64,000 nt of DNA from Formosa sp. L2A11 (GTDB lineage Bacteria > Bacteroidota > Bacteroidia > Flavobacteriales > Flavobacteriaceae), in the NCBI RefSeq assembly GCF_009796865.1, contig NZ_CP047028.1, forward strand, positions 1,426,001 to 1,490,000. Direction: 5' to 3'. The position numbers and the translations under genes were made by a program. Below, piece by piece: positions 1 to 10,022 of the stretch. The number at the start of each line of letters is the position of its first letter. The first letter of the stretch is position 1. A model generated the notes under the pieces. That model was not told where the DNA came from, did no database searches, and worked only from the letters and a program-made list of their open reading frames with translations.

Positions 1-1
1 A

Positions 2-576
2 ACATATTATACATTTTTAGACGATGCTTTGGTGCGTAGTGATTTTGAATTAAACGGAAACACGTATATCGATTATAATGGTGAGTCAAGTCGTGTGCAA
101 GCTATGCAAAATGCTGCCGAAGCTCGTATTTATGGTTTTGAGGCAGGACTACAAATTCATTTTTCTGAAGCTCTAAAACTAACCCCAGTATAATGTTATT
201 GGTGGTTATGAAGTAGAAGAAGGTGAGCAATATTCGTTAAGACACGCCGCTCCTAATTTTGGAAATACACATCTTACTTGGCAGCGTAACAAGATTACTA
301 TTGATGCATTTGCTATTTATAATGATGAAATGTCGTATACAGATTTAGCACCTTCAGAACAAAGTAAAGATTATATTTATACTAGCGATGCAGATGGTAA
401 TCCCTACTCGCCATCTTGGTATACCTTGAATTTAAGAACACAAATATAAATTTAACTCTGAATTGTTATTTACAGCAAGTTTAGAGAATATCACAGATCA
501 ACGTTACAGACCATATTCTTCGGGAATTTCTGCTCCAGGTAGAAATTTAATATTAGCTCTTAAATATACATTATAA
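2..576 (+). pseudogene. TonB-dependent receptor, C-terminal beta-barrel (partial, two frameshifts)
   Basis: This is the 3' end of an outer-membrane TonB-dependent receptor whose 5' part lies outside the window. The reading frame changes twice. The first frame stops at 191-193 and the protein resumes one base later (IGGYEVEEGEQYSLRHAAPN); the second stops at 447-449 and resumes with KFNSELLFTASLENITDQRY. Both breaks are explained by one extra base in a short homopolymer (C run at 183-186, A run at 442-444). The last segment ends with the aromatic-rich barrel terminus typical of the family (ALKYTL, stop at 574-576). The substrate cannot be inferred. It could be a real pseudogene or an intact gene with two consensus errors; the same two explanations apply to the next gene. 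Confidence 0.75.
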
Positions 577-578
577 AA

Positions 579-606
579 AAAGCCTCATTATTAAATGAGG
601 CTTTTT
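579..606. terminator. Bidirectional intrinsic terminator
   Basis: A stem of AAAGCCTCATT and AATGAGGCTTT around the loop ATTA, with A-rich sequence on the left and a T run on the right. It sits between the convergent receptor remnant and surface-protein copy 1 and can serve both. Confidence 0.85.
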
Positions 607-624
607 CGTTTTTATTCTAAAAAT

Positions 625-3600
625 TTAATTTTTTTTCACCGCTTTTTTGCTAATTGTTTGTCCGTTAGATAGCGTCACTTTAGCGATGTAAGCTGCTTGG
701 CTAAGTCTAGATAAGTTATATGTTTCGCTAGAGCTATCTCCTTTTAAGTTGTAAATACGTCTACCTAGCATATCTGAAATTTCAACATTTGTAATGGTTA
801 CATTTTTGTTTGTATAAATCTTTACTTCACCGCTTTTTAATTCTATAATTCTAATGTCGTTAGAAGAAAGCATAGCATCATCTATAGAAAGCGTCATTGG
901 TGTAAACATAATTTCAAAACGATCATCAAAAACACCACTATCCGAGGTAAATGCATAGTTGTTTTCAGAAATGTCTTGTACAACATTAAGAAATTTGTCG
1001 TTTAAATATATTGCGTTTCCATTCATAAAAGCACCTTCAGTTTGAGGAATAGAAAAGGTGTAAATTGTAGGCTCTTCTATGGATGTGTTAAAACCAAACG
1101 GAATCACTTCTTCTAAAGATAAACTGCTTGAATGTTTAGCTTGTATGACATATTTAGCTTCTGGCGATGTTGGTATAAACGAATATATTACAGCATTAAC
1201 GTCTTCGTAAGTCCCTCGTTTAATATCGTAAAAGGTACCGTCTTCGCTGTCTGAAGCTCCATCTAAATAAGCAACAAGAATTTGGTTTGCTACGCCGTTA
1301 TCGGTAGTTAAATTTACCCATAATTTGTTGGCTTCATCTGTGGTTGTTGTTCTAGAAAACTTAGCGTTATTTCCTGTGACTCTCATGCTATTGTTAAAAA
1401 CGACGTTTGTAGTTTTAATATCGCCTGAAACTACAGTAGAAGCAGCTGCATTATCCATAGATACAAAGAAGCCTTGGCCAGAAGGAATATGTCTTGTTGG
1501 CATTACACCATCTCCTCCCATAGTTTGTCCAGTTCCATTAATAATAGCGTAATCACTTTGTGCGTAATTATAACCTTGGTTACCATTGCTATTTTTGTCT
1601 GCAGCAGTGGTTTGAGACCAAAGGTAAATGGCTCCAATGGTTTGAGTTATATTTGTGTTTTCTGCTAAAAATGAATCAGCATCTAAAGCAGAGGGATAAG
1701 GGTTTCCTATTAAATTCCAGTTGTTATCATTAGTCTCTGAATCGTTTCTGTATATTGGGACATTATAAATTCCGTTATTAAATGCACCTTCAAAAGTGTA
1801 TGTGAATTGCCCAGGAAAAGTACCTGACGAGTTTTGTGTGGCAGCGTACCCCACACCTGGAGCCATTACAGTTGCCGTTGTTGCATATTGCCAATCATCT
1901 CCATTGTCATCCACATCATCTTGTCCATCTAGTGTAGTGTTATCATTAGCAACTTCTCTAGTGGCATCTAAATAATTTTGTCCATTATACCAAAAGGTTC
2001 TAGAGGTGTTTGCTTCTGCTAAACCATCACCTATGGTTTCATTAAAAACAGGAGCGCTCCAATAGGTGTATTCTTCAGCAGACCCTAGGTTTGAGGTTTC
2101 TTTTTCAACTTTAATTTTACTTTTATCGGTTAATACATTACCGCCTATAATGGCATCATCGTTAACTTGTACAAACGAACCGTCTGTTTTAACAATAATA
2201 TTTCCGTTTACAGTAAGATTATTATCAACTGTAACGTAGGTGTTATCTCTATAGTTAATGTGTTCGATGCGTTTATAGTACAATTACAAGCTTCGAAACT
2301 GGTTTGTGGCCTCCTGTAGAAGTGTCGTAATCTGAATTGATAATAACATTGGTACTTAATGTAGGCATTGTGTTTATTACTGTACCATCATCCCAGGTCC
2401 AATCAGAACCATTCCAAGTTGCACCTATTAAAACGGCTTGTGTGGCATTAGAAGATTCATAACATAAGGCATCGTTCTCTTACTTCGCAATAATACTGAT
2501 AGTCTAAAACACTACTCACATCAGAAATAACTAAATCTGGAGATGTGCTTGAGGTGGTGTAAATACCACCATCAGATATGCTTTGCCATCCTAAAAGACT
2601 ATCTGGATTGTATGCATACCAATAATATAGTAATGCATTTCCGCCAGCATAGCCTTCGGTTGCAGATATGCTTAGAGTGCTTTCGTTACACGCTGTAGCG
2701 ATGCTTGTAATGCTGTTTATTATAGGGGCGGTTCCTGTAGAAAAATCATAAGTCCCAATATCGCTATAATCTACAGGTGTAAAACTATCCCAATCACTAT
2801 CGTTCCAGGTTGTACTAGGTGCTGTGATGCCTGTGTTTTTCTTCTGTAGGTGTAGTCTTTAGAAGCGACAGTAAATGCATTTCCAGAGGTGTCTCCCCAA
2901 AGATCTATCCAAGTGTTAGATTTATAAAGTCTAATGTTATCATCATCATTAACACCTCCAACACCACTAACCTGATCATAACCGTGAGTGGCGTTGGCAT
3001 CTGTAGCTTGACTACCTCCAACTGCTAGTACAAATACATCATCGTTTGCTATAGTTCCTGATAAAGAAATTGTACTTGTTGCAGCTGCACCACCGTTATT
3101 ATGTATTCTAATTTCATAGTCAGATAAATTTACACTAGCTCCCGTACCGTTATAAATTTCGATATAAGAATGTGATCCATCTCCATTATCTGTAATTTCA
3201 CTAATAAATAAATCGTTTGGTGCTGTAGCGTTTCCTTCGAAACTAGAAATTAATTGATCTATAACAGTAAAAAATACAGAGTTTACACAGCCTAAGTCGT
3301 TTGTAAAACAATACTTCCTGTGGTTGCTCCCAGCGGAATAGTCACTTCTAACTCTGATGATGAGCTTACGTTTACTGTTGCCAAAATCCCATTTATGGTA
3401 GCTGTGGTTGAGCCTCCAAAATTACCTTCTGAAGATGTTATATTGACTTTGGTACCAATTGGTCAACAGAAAGCGAAAGCGAAAGAGAGGCTGATACGCA
3501 ATCTCCAGTTCCTTGTACTTCAAAAGTATAAGGACTTTCGTCTGCGTCGTTACTTAAAATAGTTATGGTGGCTGTTCTTGTGCTTGCTCCAATGGGTAAA

Positions 3601-4337
3601 AATGTAATTTCAAATTCTTCTTTCGTATCTGCTGCAATTGTTGTTGGCAAAAGTGTTGTTGGCACAGGGATTATTGAAACCGGAAACTCTAAAGGGTTAG
3701 AAGATGTTATACTTGTTATATTCAGGTTTGCTGTACCTTCATTGTTAATGTTGTATGTTTTTGGAGATGTCGCATTGCCTATCGAGGTTTCTGCAAAAAT
3801 GGTGTTGTAACCTGTACTTGCAATAGATCCATTTGGTATTGTGGCCCCTGTGTTACGTTCTATATCAATTTCGGGTGCTGGAGTATAGCTTTCTCCTGTT
3901 AGGGTAATGTTGTTAATTTGTAGTCGTATGGTTCCAGCAGTTTGCTTCCATCTTATTTTATTATTGGTTCCAGAAAGTGTGCCTATGTTGTAGATGTAGT
4001 CTGTGTTGGTGTCTTCTACAGTGATTACAGTATATGAACCAGCAGTCCAAGTAGATCCACCGTCATCTGAAATTTCGATTGTACAAGTTGCAGGGATTAA
4101 GTAATTTCCATTAGATCTTAGGTTTGAGACTAATTCTAAATTTTCATAAGCTCCGAAGGTTTCACTTATAACATAATCATCATAGTTACTGAATCGCCAA
4201 GTTTCATCTAGTTGTTCTATACTATTAAAAGTCCAACCTTCTGTTGGAGCGGAGCAGTCGTTGTCAAATATTTGCGAAAAACCAAAAGATATGGTACAGC
4301 AAATTAGTATTACTGTTAAGAAGTAATTTTTTTTCAT
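625..4337 (-). pseudogene. T9SS-sorted surface protein, copy 1 (frameshifted, lacks one segment)
   Basis: A near-identical tandem copy of the gene at 4815-9299. It starts at 4337 with the same signal peptide (MKKNYFLTVILICC) and ends with the same T9SS sorting domain at 625. Relative to the intact copy it has six small deletions, near 2246, 2308, 2477 (2 bp), 2841, 3307 and 3465. These split it into a 299-codon N-terminal frame, short middle pieces and a 552-codon C-terminal frame. It also lacks 762 bp (254 codons, in frame) between two CCTGTTA repeats, which removes one N-terminal module and the first choice-of-anchor-D-like domain. From about 2246 to 3465 there are six indels but only one substitution (position 3240), which is odd for natural decay. 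If the indels are sequencing errors, the real product would be a shorter intact paralogue of about 1,240 residues. Confidence 0.8.
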
Positions 4338-4530
4338 GGTGGGAGGAGTTTTTATTGAAAATGGTTTTGTGAGATATGTGTATATCTATATCTTGTAAAT
4401 CATGCTTTTTTTTTTAGTTAAAATATTAGTTATTAGTAATTTAAGACAATTTTAATGAAAATGAGTATAATTAATGGTGTATATGAAATATATTTTTTTT
4501 CGATTAAAAGCCTGTTTTCTTATAATTAGA

Positions 4531-4775
4531 TACATGTAAAACATATACTGTAGAAGCCGAAAAGAGAGCCTTAAAATAGTGTTATGATTACCAAGAACAT
4601 TGCCATAAAGCTAAACAGAAAAAAAAGGAGGCGGACACGTATGATTTCTGATACTTTAGTAGTCTATAAATGTGAATTAATAAAAGAATCTAATACATAT
4701 AATAAACGGAAAAAGTTAGCAGATTATTTGTTGTATCTCGGTTGGAAATTACCTATGGTTTAAAAGAATAAAGGA
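4531..4775 (+). pseudogene. recX relic
   Basis: A decayed duplicate of the recX gene at 9492-9965. The former start codon region reads ATG followed at once by TAA (4534-4539). Matching blocks are the N-terminal segment encoding TVEEAKRALEHY, then the equivalent of the C-terminal segment from CELIKESNTYKKRKKLADYL to the end. About 220 bp of the middle is missing, and many substitutions and stops are present. It cannot make a functional RecX. Confidence 0.85.
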
Positions 4776-4797
4776 GACTCAAAGAGAATCTCCTTTT
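4771..4797. terminator. Hairpin with T run after the recX relic
   Basis: AAGGAGA and TCTCCTT arms flank an 11-base loop and are followed by TTTAT. It is the counterpart of the stronger hairpin after intact recX and lies between the relic and surface-protein copy 2. Confidence 0.55.
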
Positions 4798-4814
4798 ATT
4801 TAGTTTCTAAAAAT

Positions 4815-7800
4815 TTAATTTTTTTTCACCGCTTTTTTGCTAATTGTTTGTCCGTTAGATAGCGTCACTTTAGCGACGTAAGCTGCTTGGCTAAGTCTAG
4901 ATAAGTTATATGTTTCGCTAGAGCTATCTCCTTTTAAGTTGTAAATACGTCTACCTAGCATATCTGAAATTTCAACATTTGTAATGGTTACATTTTTGTT
5001 TGTATAAATCTTTACTTCACCGCTTTTTAATTCTATAATTCTAATGTCGTTAGAAGAAAGCATAGCATCATCTATAGAAAGCGTCATTGGTGTAAACATA
5101 ATTTCAAAACGATCATCAAAAACACCGCTATCCGAGGTGAATGTATAGTCGTTTTCAGAAATGTCTTGTACAACATTAAGAAATTTGTCGTTTAAATATA
5201 TTGCGTTTCCATTCATAAAAGCACCTTCAGTTTGAGGAATAGAAAAGGTGTAAATTGTAGGCTCTTCTATGGATGTGTTAAAACCAAACGGAATCACTTC
5301 TTCTAAAGATAAACTGCTTGAATGTTTAGCTTGTATGACATATTTAGCTTCTGGCGATGTTGGTATAAACGAATATATTACAGCATTAACGTCTTCGTAA
5401 GTCCCTCGTTTAATATCGTAAAAGGTACCGTCTTCGCTGTCTGAAGCTCCATCTAAATAAGCAATAAGAATTTGGTTTGCTACGCCGTTATCGGTAGTTA
5501 AATTTACCCATAATTTGTTGGCTTCATCTGTGGTTGTTGTTCTAAAAAACTGTGAGTTATTCCCTGTGACTCTCATGCTATTGTTAAAAACGACGTTTGT
5601 AGTTTTAATATCGCCTGAAGCTACAGTAGAAGCAGCTGCATTATCCATAGATACAAAGAAGCCTTGGCCAGAAGGAATATGTCTTGTTGGCATTACACCA
5701 TCTCCTCCCATAGTTTGTCCAGTTCCATTAATAATAGCGTAATCACTTTGTGCGTAATTATAACCTTGGTTACCATTGCTATTTTTGTCTGCAGCAGTGG
5801 TTTGAGACCAAAGGTAAATGGCTCCAAAGGTTTGAGTTATATTTGTGTTTTCTGCTAAAAATAAATCAGCATCTAAAGCAGAGGGATAAGGGTTTCCTAT
5901 TAAATTCCAGTTGTTATCATTAGTCTCTGAATCGTTTCTGTATATTGGGACATTATAAATTCCGTTATTAAATGCACCTTCAAAAGTGTATGTGAATTGC
6001 CCAGGAAAAGTACCTGACGAGTTTTGTGTGGCAGCGTACCCCACACCTGGAGCCATTACAGTTGCCGTTGTTGCATATTGCCAATCATCTCCATTGTCAT
6101 CCACATCATCTTGTCCATCTAGTGTAGTGTTATCATTAGCAACTTCTCTAGTGGCATCTAAATAATTTTGTCCATTATACCAAAAGGTTCTAGAGGTGTT
6201 TGCTTCTGCTAAACCATCACCTATGGTTTCATTAAAAACAGGAGCGCTCCAATAGGTGTATTCTTCAGCAGACCCTAGGTTTGAGGTTTCTTTTTCAACT
6301 TTAATTTTACTTTTATCGGTTAATACATTACCGCCTATAATGGCATCATCGTTAACTTGTACAAACGAACCGTCTGTTTTAACAATAATATTTCCGTTTA
6401 CAGTAAGATTATTATCAACTGTAACGTAGGTGTTATTCTCTATAGTTAATGTGTTCGATGCGTTTATAGTACAATTACAAGCTTCGAAACTGGTTTGTGC
6501 GCCTCCTGTAGAAGTGTCGTAATCTGAATTGATAATAACATTGGTACTTAATGTAGGCATTGTGTTTATTACTGTACCATCATCCCAGGTCCAATCAGAA
6601 CCATTCCAAGTTGCACCTATTAAAACGGCTTGTGTGGCATTAGAAGATTCATAACATAAGGCATCGTTCTCTCTTACTTCGCAATAATACTGATAGTCTA
6701 AAACACTACTCACATCAGAAATAACTAAATCTGGAGATGTGCTTGAGGTGGTGTAAATACCACCATCAGATATGCTTTGCCATCCTAAAAGACTATCTGG
6801 ATTGTATGCATACCAATAATATAGTAATGCATTTCCGCCAGCATAGCCTTCGGTTGCAGATATGCTTAGAGTGCTTTCGTTACACGCTGTAGCGATGCTT
6901 GTAATGCTGTTTATTATAGGGGCGGTTCCTGTAGAAAAATCATAAGTCCCAATATCGCTATAATCTACAGGTGTAAAACTATCCCAATCACTATCGTTCC
7001 AGGTTGTACTAGGTGCTGTGATGCCTGTGTTTTTTCTTCTGTAGGTGTAGTCTTTAGAAGCGACAGTAAATGCATTTCCAGAGGTGTCTCCCCAAAGATC
7101 TATCCAAGTGTTAGATTTATAAAGTCTAATGTTATCATCATCATTAACACCTCCAACACCACTAACCTGATCATAACCGTGAGTGGCGTTGGCATCTGTA
7201 GCTTGACTACCTCCAACTGCTAGTACAAATACATCATCGTTTGCTATAGTTCCTGATAAAGAAATTGTACTTGTTGCAGCTGCACCACCGTTATTATGTA
7301 TTCTAATTTCATAGTCAGATAAATTTACACTAGCTCCCGTACCGTTATAAATTTCGATATAAGAATGTGATCCATCTCCATTATCTGTAATTTCACTAAT
7401 AAATAAATCGTTTGGTGCTGTAGCGTTTCCTTCGCAACTAGAAATTAATTGATCTATAACAGTAAAAAATACAGAGTTTACACAGCCTAAGTCGTTTGTA
7501 ATAACAATACTTCCTGTGGTTGCTCCCAGCGGAATAGTCACTTCTAACTCTGATGATGAGCTTACGTTTACTGTTGCCAAAATCCCATTTATGGTAGCTG
7601 TGGTTGAGCCTCCAAAATTACCTTCTGAAGATGTTATATTGACTTTGGTACCAATTGGTCCAACAGAAAGCGAAAGCGAAAGAGAGGCTGATACGCAATC
7701 TCCAGTTCCTTGTACTTCAAAAGTATAAGGACTTTCGTCTGCGTCGTTACTTAAAATAGTTATGGTGGCTGTTCTTGTGCTTGCTCCAATGGGTAAAAAT

Positions 7801-9299
7801 GTAATTTCAAATTCTTCTTTCGTATCTGCTGCAATTGTTGTTGGCAAAAGTGTTGTTGGCACAGGGATTATTGAAACCGGAAACTCTAAAGGGTTAGAAG
7901 ATGTTATACTTGTTATATTCAGGTTTGCTGTACCTTCATTGTTAATGTTGTATGTTTTTGGAGATGTCGCATTGCCTATCGAGGTTTCTGCAAAAATGGT
8001 GTTGTAACCTGTACTTGCAATAGATCCATTTGGTATTGTGGCCCCTGTGTTACGTTCTATATCAATTTCAGGTGCTGGTGTATAACCTTCTCCTGTTAAA
8101 TTAACGGTACAAGAGCCTTCGTCTACATCGTTATTGTTTATGGTGATGCTTCCTGTTCTTGTCCCTGTGGTAGTAGGTGTATATCTTACTGTAACTGTTT
8201 GTGTATTGCCAGATGTTATGCTAAATGGAGTCGCTGGAGAAACAATAGAATAATCTCCTGTAACGTTAAACGAGCTCACATCTAAATCTGCACTACCATT
8301 ATTTTCTATATCAAAAGTAAGATCTGTATTGGTTGAAGTGGCTTGACTACCAAAATCTATAGTGTAACCACAGTTTTGATTTGTAGATGTGTTGTCTACT
8401 AATTGTAGTTCTGGATTAGGGGTTCCTGAATAACAGGTCCAGCTTAGATTTGAAATTAAAGTTCTATTTCCGCTGTTACGTAACTCGACATTTATTGAAC
8501 CTGTAACATTTATTGTTGCAGTAAATGTGTTACTAGATGTGTCATATACTGTAATGTCACCTCCATATTGAGTACCATTAACGAAAACTTTTAATGTTGA
8601 ATTTCCAGAATATATTTTTGCGTAATCAAATGTTATAACACCACAGCCACTAGGGAAAGAACTATCATTAGTTAGTGAGCCTGTTCTTATTCCTATGGCT
8701 TCTTTTCCATCTAAATCTTCATCTGTTCTAGTATCTGTAGCGGTCCAATCGATACCGTTGTCTCCTGTCCAATTTCTTGTTAAATAATTACCTACATCTC
8801 CTGAATTATTAAAAGATTCGCTAGCACAATCACCGCTAGAAGCAATAGCATTGCCTGTTAAGGTTATGTTGTTAATTTGTAGTTTTCTGGTTCCAGCAGT
8901 TCTCTTCCATCTTATTTTGTTATTGGTTCCAGTTAGTGTACCAATGTTGTGTGTGTAAGAGGTGTTGGTTGACGCTACACTGGGTATTATATATGATCCA
9001 GCAGTCCAAGTCAATCCACCGTCATCTGAAATTTCGATTGTACAAGTTGGAGCGATTAGGTTATTTCCATTACCTCTTAAGCTCGAGACTAATTCTAAAT
9101 TTTCATAAGCTCCAAAAGTTTCACTTATAACATAATCACTGTCGTCATCTAAGAGCCAAGTATTCCCGTTTAGTGTTACATTATTAAATGTCCAAGTTGC
9201 TGTTAGAGAGGAGCAATTGTTTACAAATATTTGTTGTGCAAAACCAAAAGATATGGTGCAGCAAATTAGTATTACTGTTAAGAAGTAATTTTTTTTCAT
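4815..9299 (-). CDS. T9SS-sorted multidomain surface protein, copy 2 (intact)
   Basis: A 1494-residue secreted protein. Residues 1-22 are a signal peptide ending FGFAQ. Two choice-of-anchor-D/ASPM-like beta-sandwich modules lie at about 296-402 and 408-535, a TIG/IPT-like module at about 545-615 and a lamin-tail-like domain at about 620-780 (FISEITDNGDGSHSYIEIYN). About 300 repetitive Asn/Thr-rich residues follow, then a long region shared by flavobacterial surface proteins. The last 75 or so residues form a T9SS type A sorting domain (ISDMLGRRIYNLKG to SKKAVKKN). It is expected to be exported by Sec, then carried across the outer membrane by T9SS and surface-attached or released. An adhesive or structural role is an inference from the domains; no catalytic motif was recognised. 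It is duplicated at 625-4337 and is divergent from recX. Confidence 0.9.
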   Translation of the reverse strand: MKKNYFLTVILICCTISFGFAQQIFVNNCSSLTATWTFNNVTLNGNTWLLDDDSDYVISETFGAYENLELVSSLRGNGNNLIAPTCTIEISDDGGLTWTAGSYIIPSVASTNTSYTHNIGTLTGTNNKIRWKRTAGTRKLQINNITLTGNAIASSGDCASESFNNSGDVGNYLTRNWTGDNGIDWTATDTRTDEDLDGKEAIGIRTGSLTNDSSFPSGCGVITFDYAKIYSGNSTLKVFVNGTQYGGDITVYDTSSNTFTATINVTGSINVELRNSGNRTLISNLSWTCYSGTPNPELQLVDNTSTNQNCGYTIDFGSQATSTNTDLTFDIENNGSADLDVSSFNVTGDYSIVSPATPFSITSGNTQTVTVRYTPTTTGTRTGSITINNNDVDEGSCTVNLTGEGYTPAPEIDIERNTGATIPNGSIASTGYNTIFAETSIGNATSPKTYNINNEGTANLNITSITSSNPLEFPVSIIPVPTTLLPTTIAADTKEEFEITFLPIGASTRTATITILSNDADESPYTFEVQGTGDCVSASLSLSLSVGPIGTKVNITSSEGNFGGSTTATINGILATVNVSSSSELEVTIPLGATTGSIVITNDLGCVNSVFFTVIDQLISSCEGNATAPNDLFISEITDNGDGSHSYIEIYNGTGASVNLSDYEIRIHNNGGAAATSTISLSGTIANDDVFVLAVGGSQATDANATHGYDQVSGVGGVNDDDNIRLYKSNTWIDLWGDTSGNAFTVASKDYTYRRKNTGITAPSTTWNDSDWDSFTPVDYSDIGTYDFSTGTAPIINSITSIATACNESTLSISATEGYAGGNALLYYWYAYNPDSLLGWQSISDGGIYTTSSTSPDLVISDVSSVLDYQYYCEVRENDALCYESSNATQAVLIGATWNGSDWTWDDGTVINTMPTLSTNVIINSDYDTSTGGAQTSFEACNCTINASNTLTIENNTYVTVDNNLTVNGNIIVKTDGSFVQVNDDAIIGGNVLTDKSKIKVEKETSNLGSAEEYTYWSAPVFNETIGDGLAEANTSRTFWYNGQNYLDATREVANDNTTLDGQDDVDDNGDDWQYATTATVMAPGVGYAATQNSSGTFPGQFTYTFEGAFNNGIYNVPIYRNDSETNDNNWNLIGNPYPSALDADLFLAENTNITQTFGAIYLWSQTTAADKNSNGNQGYNYAQSDYAIINGTGQTMGGDGVMPTRHIPSGQGFFVSMDNAAASTVASGDIKTTNVVFNNSMRVTGNNSQFFRTTTTDEANKLWVNLTTDNGVANQILIAYLDGASDSEDGTFYDIKRGTYEDVNAVIYSFIPTSPEAKYVIQAKHSSSLSLEEVIPFGFNTSIEEPTIYTFSIPQTEGAFMNGNAIYLNDKFLNVVQDISENDYTFTSDSGVFDDRFEIMFTPMTLSIDDAMLSSNDIRIIELKSGEVKIYTNKNVTITNVEISDMLGRRIYNLKGDSSSETYNLSRLSQAAYVAKVTLSNGQTISKKAVKKN

Positions 9300-9491
9300 G
9301 GTGGGAGGAGTTTTTATTAAAAATGGTTTTGTGGGATATGTGTATATCTATATCTTGTAAATCATGCTTTTTTAGTTAAAAAATTAGTTTTTAGTAATTT
9401 AAGATAATTTTAATAAAAATGAGTATAATTAGTGATATAATAAAATATATTGTTATTTTTTCGATTAAAAGACTGTTTTTTTATAAATAAA

Positions 9492-9965
9492 ATGGAGACA
9501 CACAAAACGTATACTGTAGAAGAAGCTAAGAGAGCCTTAGAGCATTATTGTGCTTACCAAGAGCGTTGCCATAAAGAAGTACAGGAAAAATTAAGAGGCA
9601 TGCGTATGATTCCGGATGCTATTGATGCTGTTATTGTGCACTTATTAACGCATAATTTTTTAAATGAAGAACGCTTTGCGAAGGCGTATGTTCGAGGAAA
9701 ATTCAAATTTAAACACTGGGGAAGAAATAGATTGACACTAGAATTAAAACGGCGTCAAATTAGTCGTTTTAATATACAAATAGGACTTAAAGAATTAGAT
9801 GCTTTAGATTATTATGGCACTTTTGATGCTTTAGCAGCTCGTAAATGCGAGTTAATAAAAGAGTCTAATACCTATAAGAAACGGAAAAAGCTAGCAGATT
9901 ATTTGTTGTATCGCGGTTGGGAATCGTCTATGGTTTACGAAAAAATAAAGGAATTGATTCCATAA
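9492..9965 (+). CDS. recX: Regulatory protein RecX
   Basis: A 157-residue RecX, the modulator that binds RecA filaments and limits recombinase activity. The sequence is all-helical with the family's repeated three-helix pattern: YTVEEAKRALEHYCAYQERC, then LLTHNFLNEERFAKAYVRGKF with the conserved N-E-x-R-[FY]-A-x-x-Y/F-V motif, then the basic segment before the C-terminal repeat. The frame is open from 9450, but I chose the ATG at 9492 because the protein then has the usual family length and the upstream 14 residues look like translated leader. It lies alone, divergent from the surface-protein gene, and ends in a strong terminator. A decayed second copy is at 4531-4775, so this is the only functional recX here. 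Confidence 0.9.
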   Translation: METHKTYTVEEAKRALEHYCAYQERCHKEVQEKLRGMRMIPDAIDAVIVHLLTHNFLNEERFAKAYVRGKFKFKHWGRNRLTLELKRRQISRFNIQIGLKELDALDYYGTFDALAARKCELIKESNTYKKRKKLADYLLYRGWESSMVYEKIKELIP

Positions 9966-9966
9966 A

Positions 9967-10003
9967 AAAAAGGAGTTTCAAAATACATTGAAACTCCTTT
10001 TAT
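9967..10003. terminator. Terminator after recX (probably bidirectional)
   Basis: Arms AAAGGAGTTTCAA and TTGAAACTCCTTT around a short AT-rich loop, with an A run on the left and a T run on the right. It separates recX from the convergent gene ending at 10023. Confidence 0.9.
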
Positions 10004-10022
10004 ATGTTGTTTAAAGTTGTAC

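Larger units (their letters stand above)
4338..4814. other. Inter-copy spacer, duplicate of the surface protein-recX intergenic region
   Basis: This stretch holds the duplicated upstream region of surface-protein copy 1 (4338-4530, clearly alignable with 9300-9491), then the recX relic and a small terminator hairpin. Similarity to the other copy falls with distance from the surface-protein gene: a few substitutions in the first 100 bases, several indels by 4490, and heavy decay inside recX. No intact gene is present. Confidence 0.8.

Noticed and set aside
1325..1668. Plus-strand frames opposite the surface-protein copies (also at 5515-5858 and 7516-8007)
   Set aside because: The same frames appear opposite both copies because the sequence is duplicated; they are shadows of the minus-strand gene.
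4300..4360. CCTCC-rich leader just before the surface-protein start codons, resembling an anti-Shine-Dalgarno stretch
   Set aside because: It is conserved in both copies only because they are duplicates; no pairing partner or mechanism can be supported.
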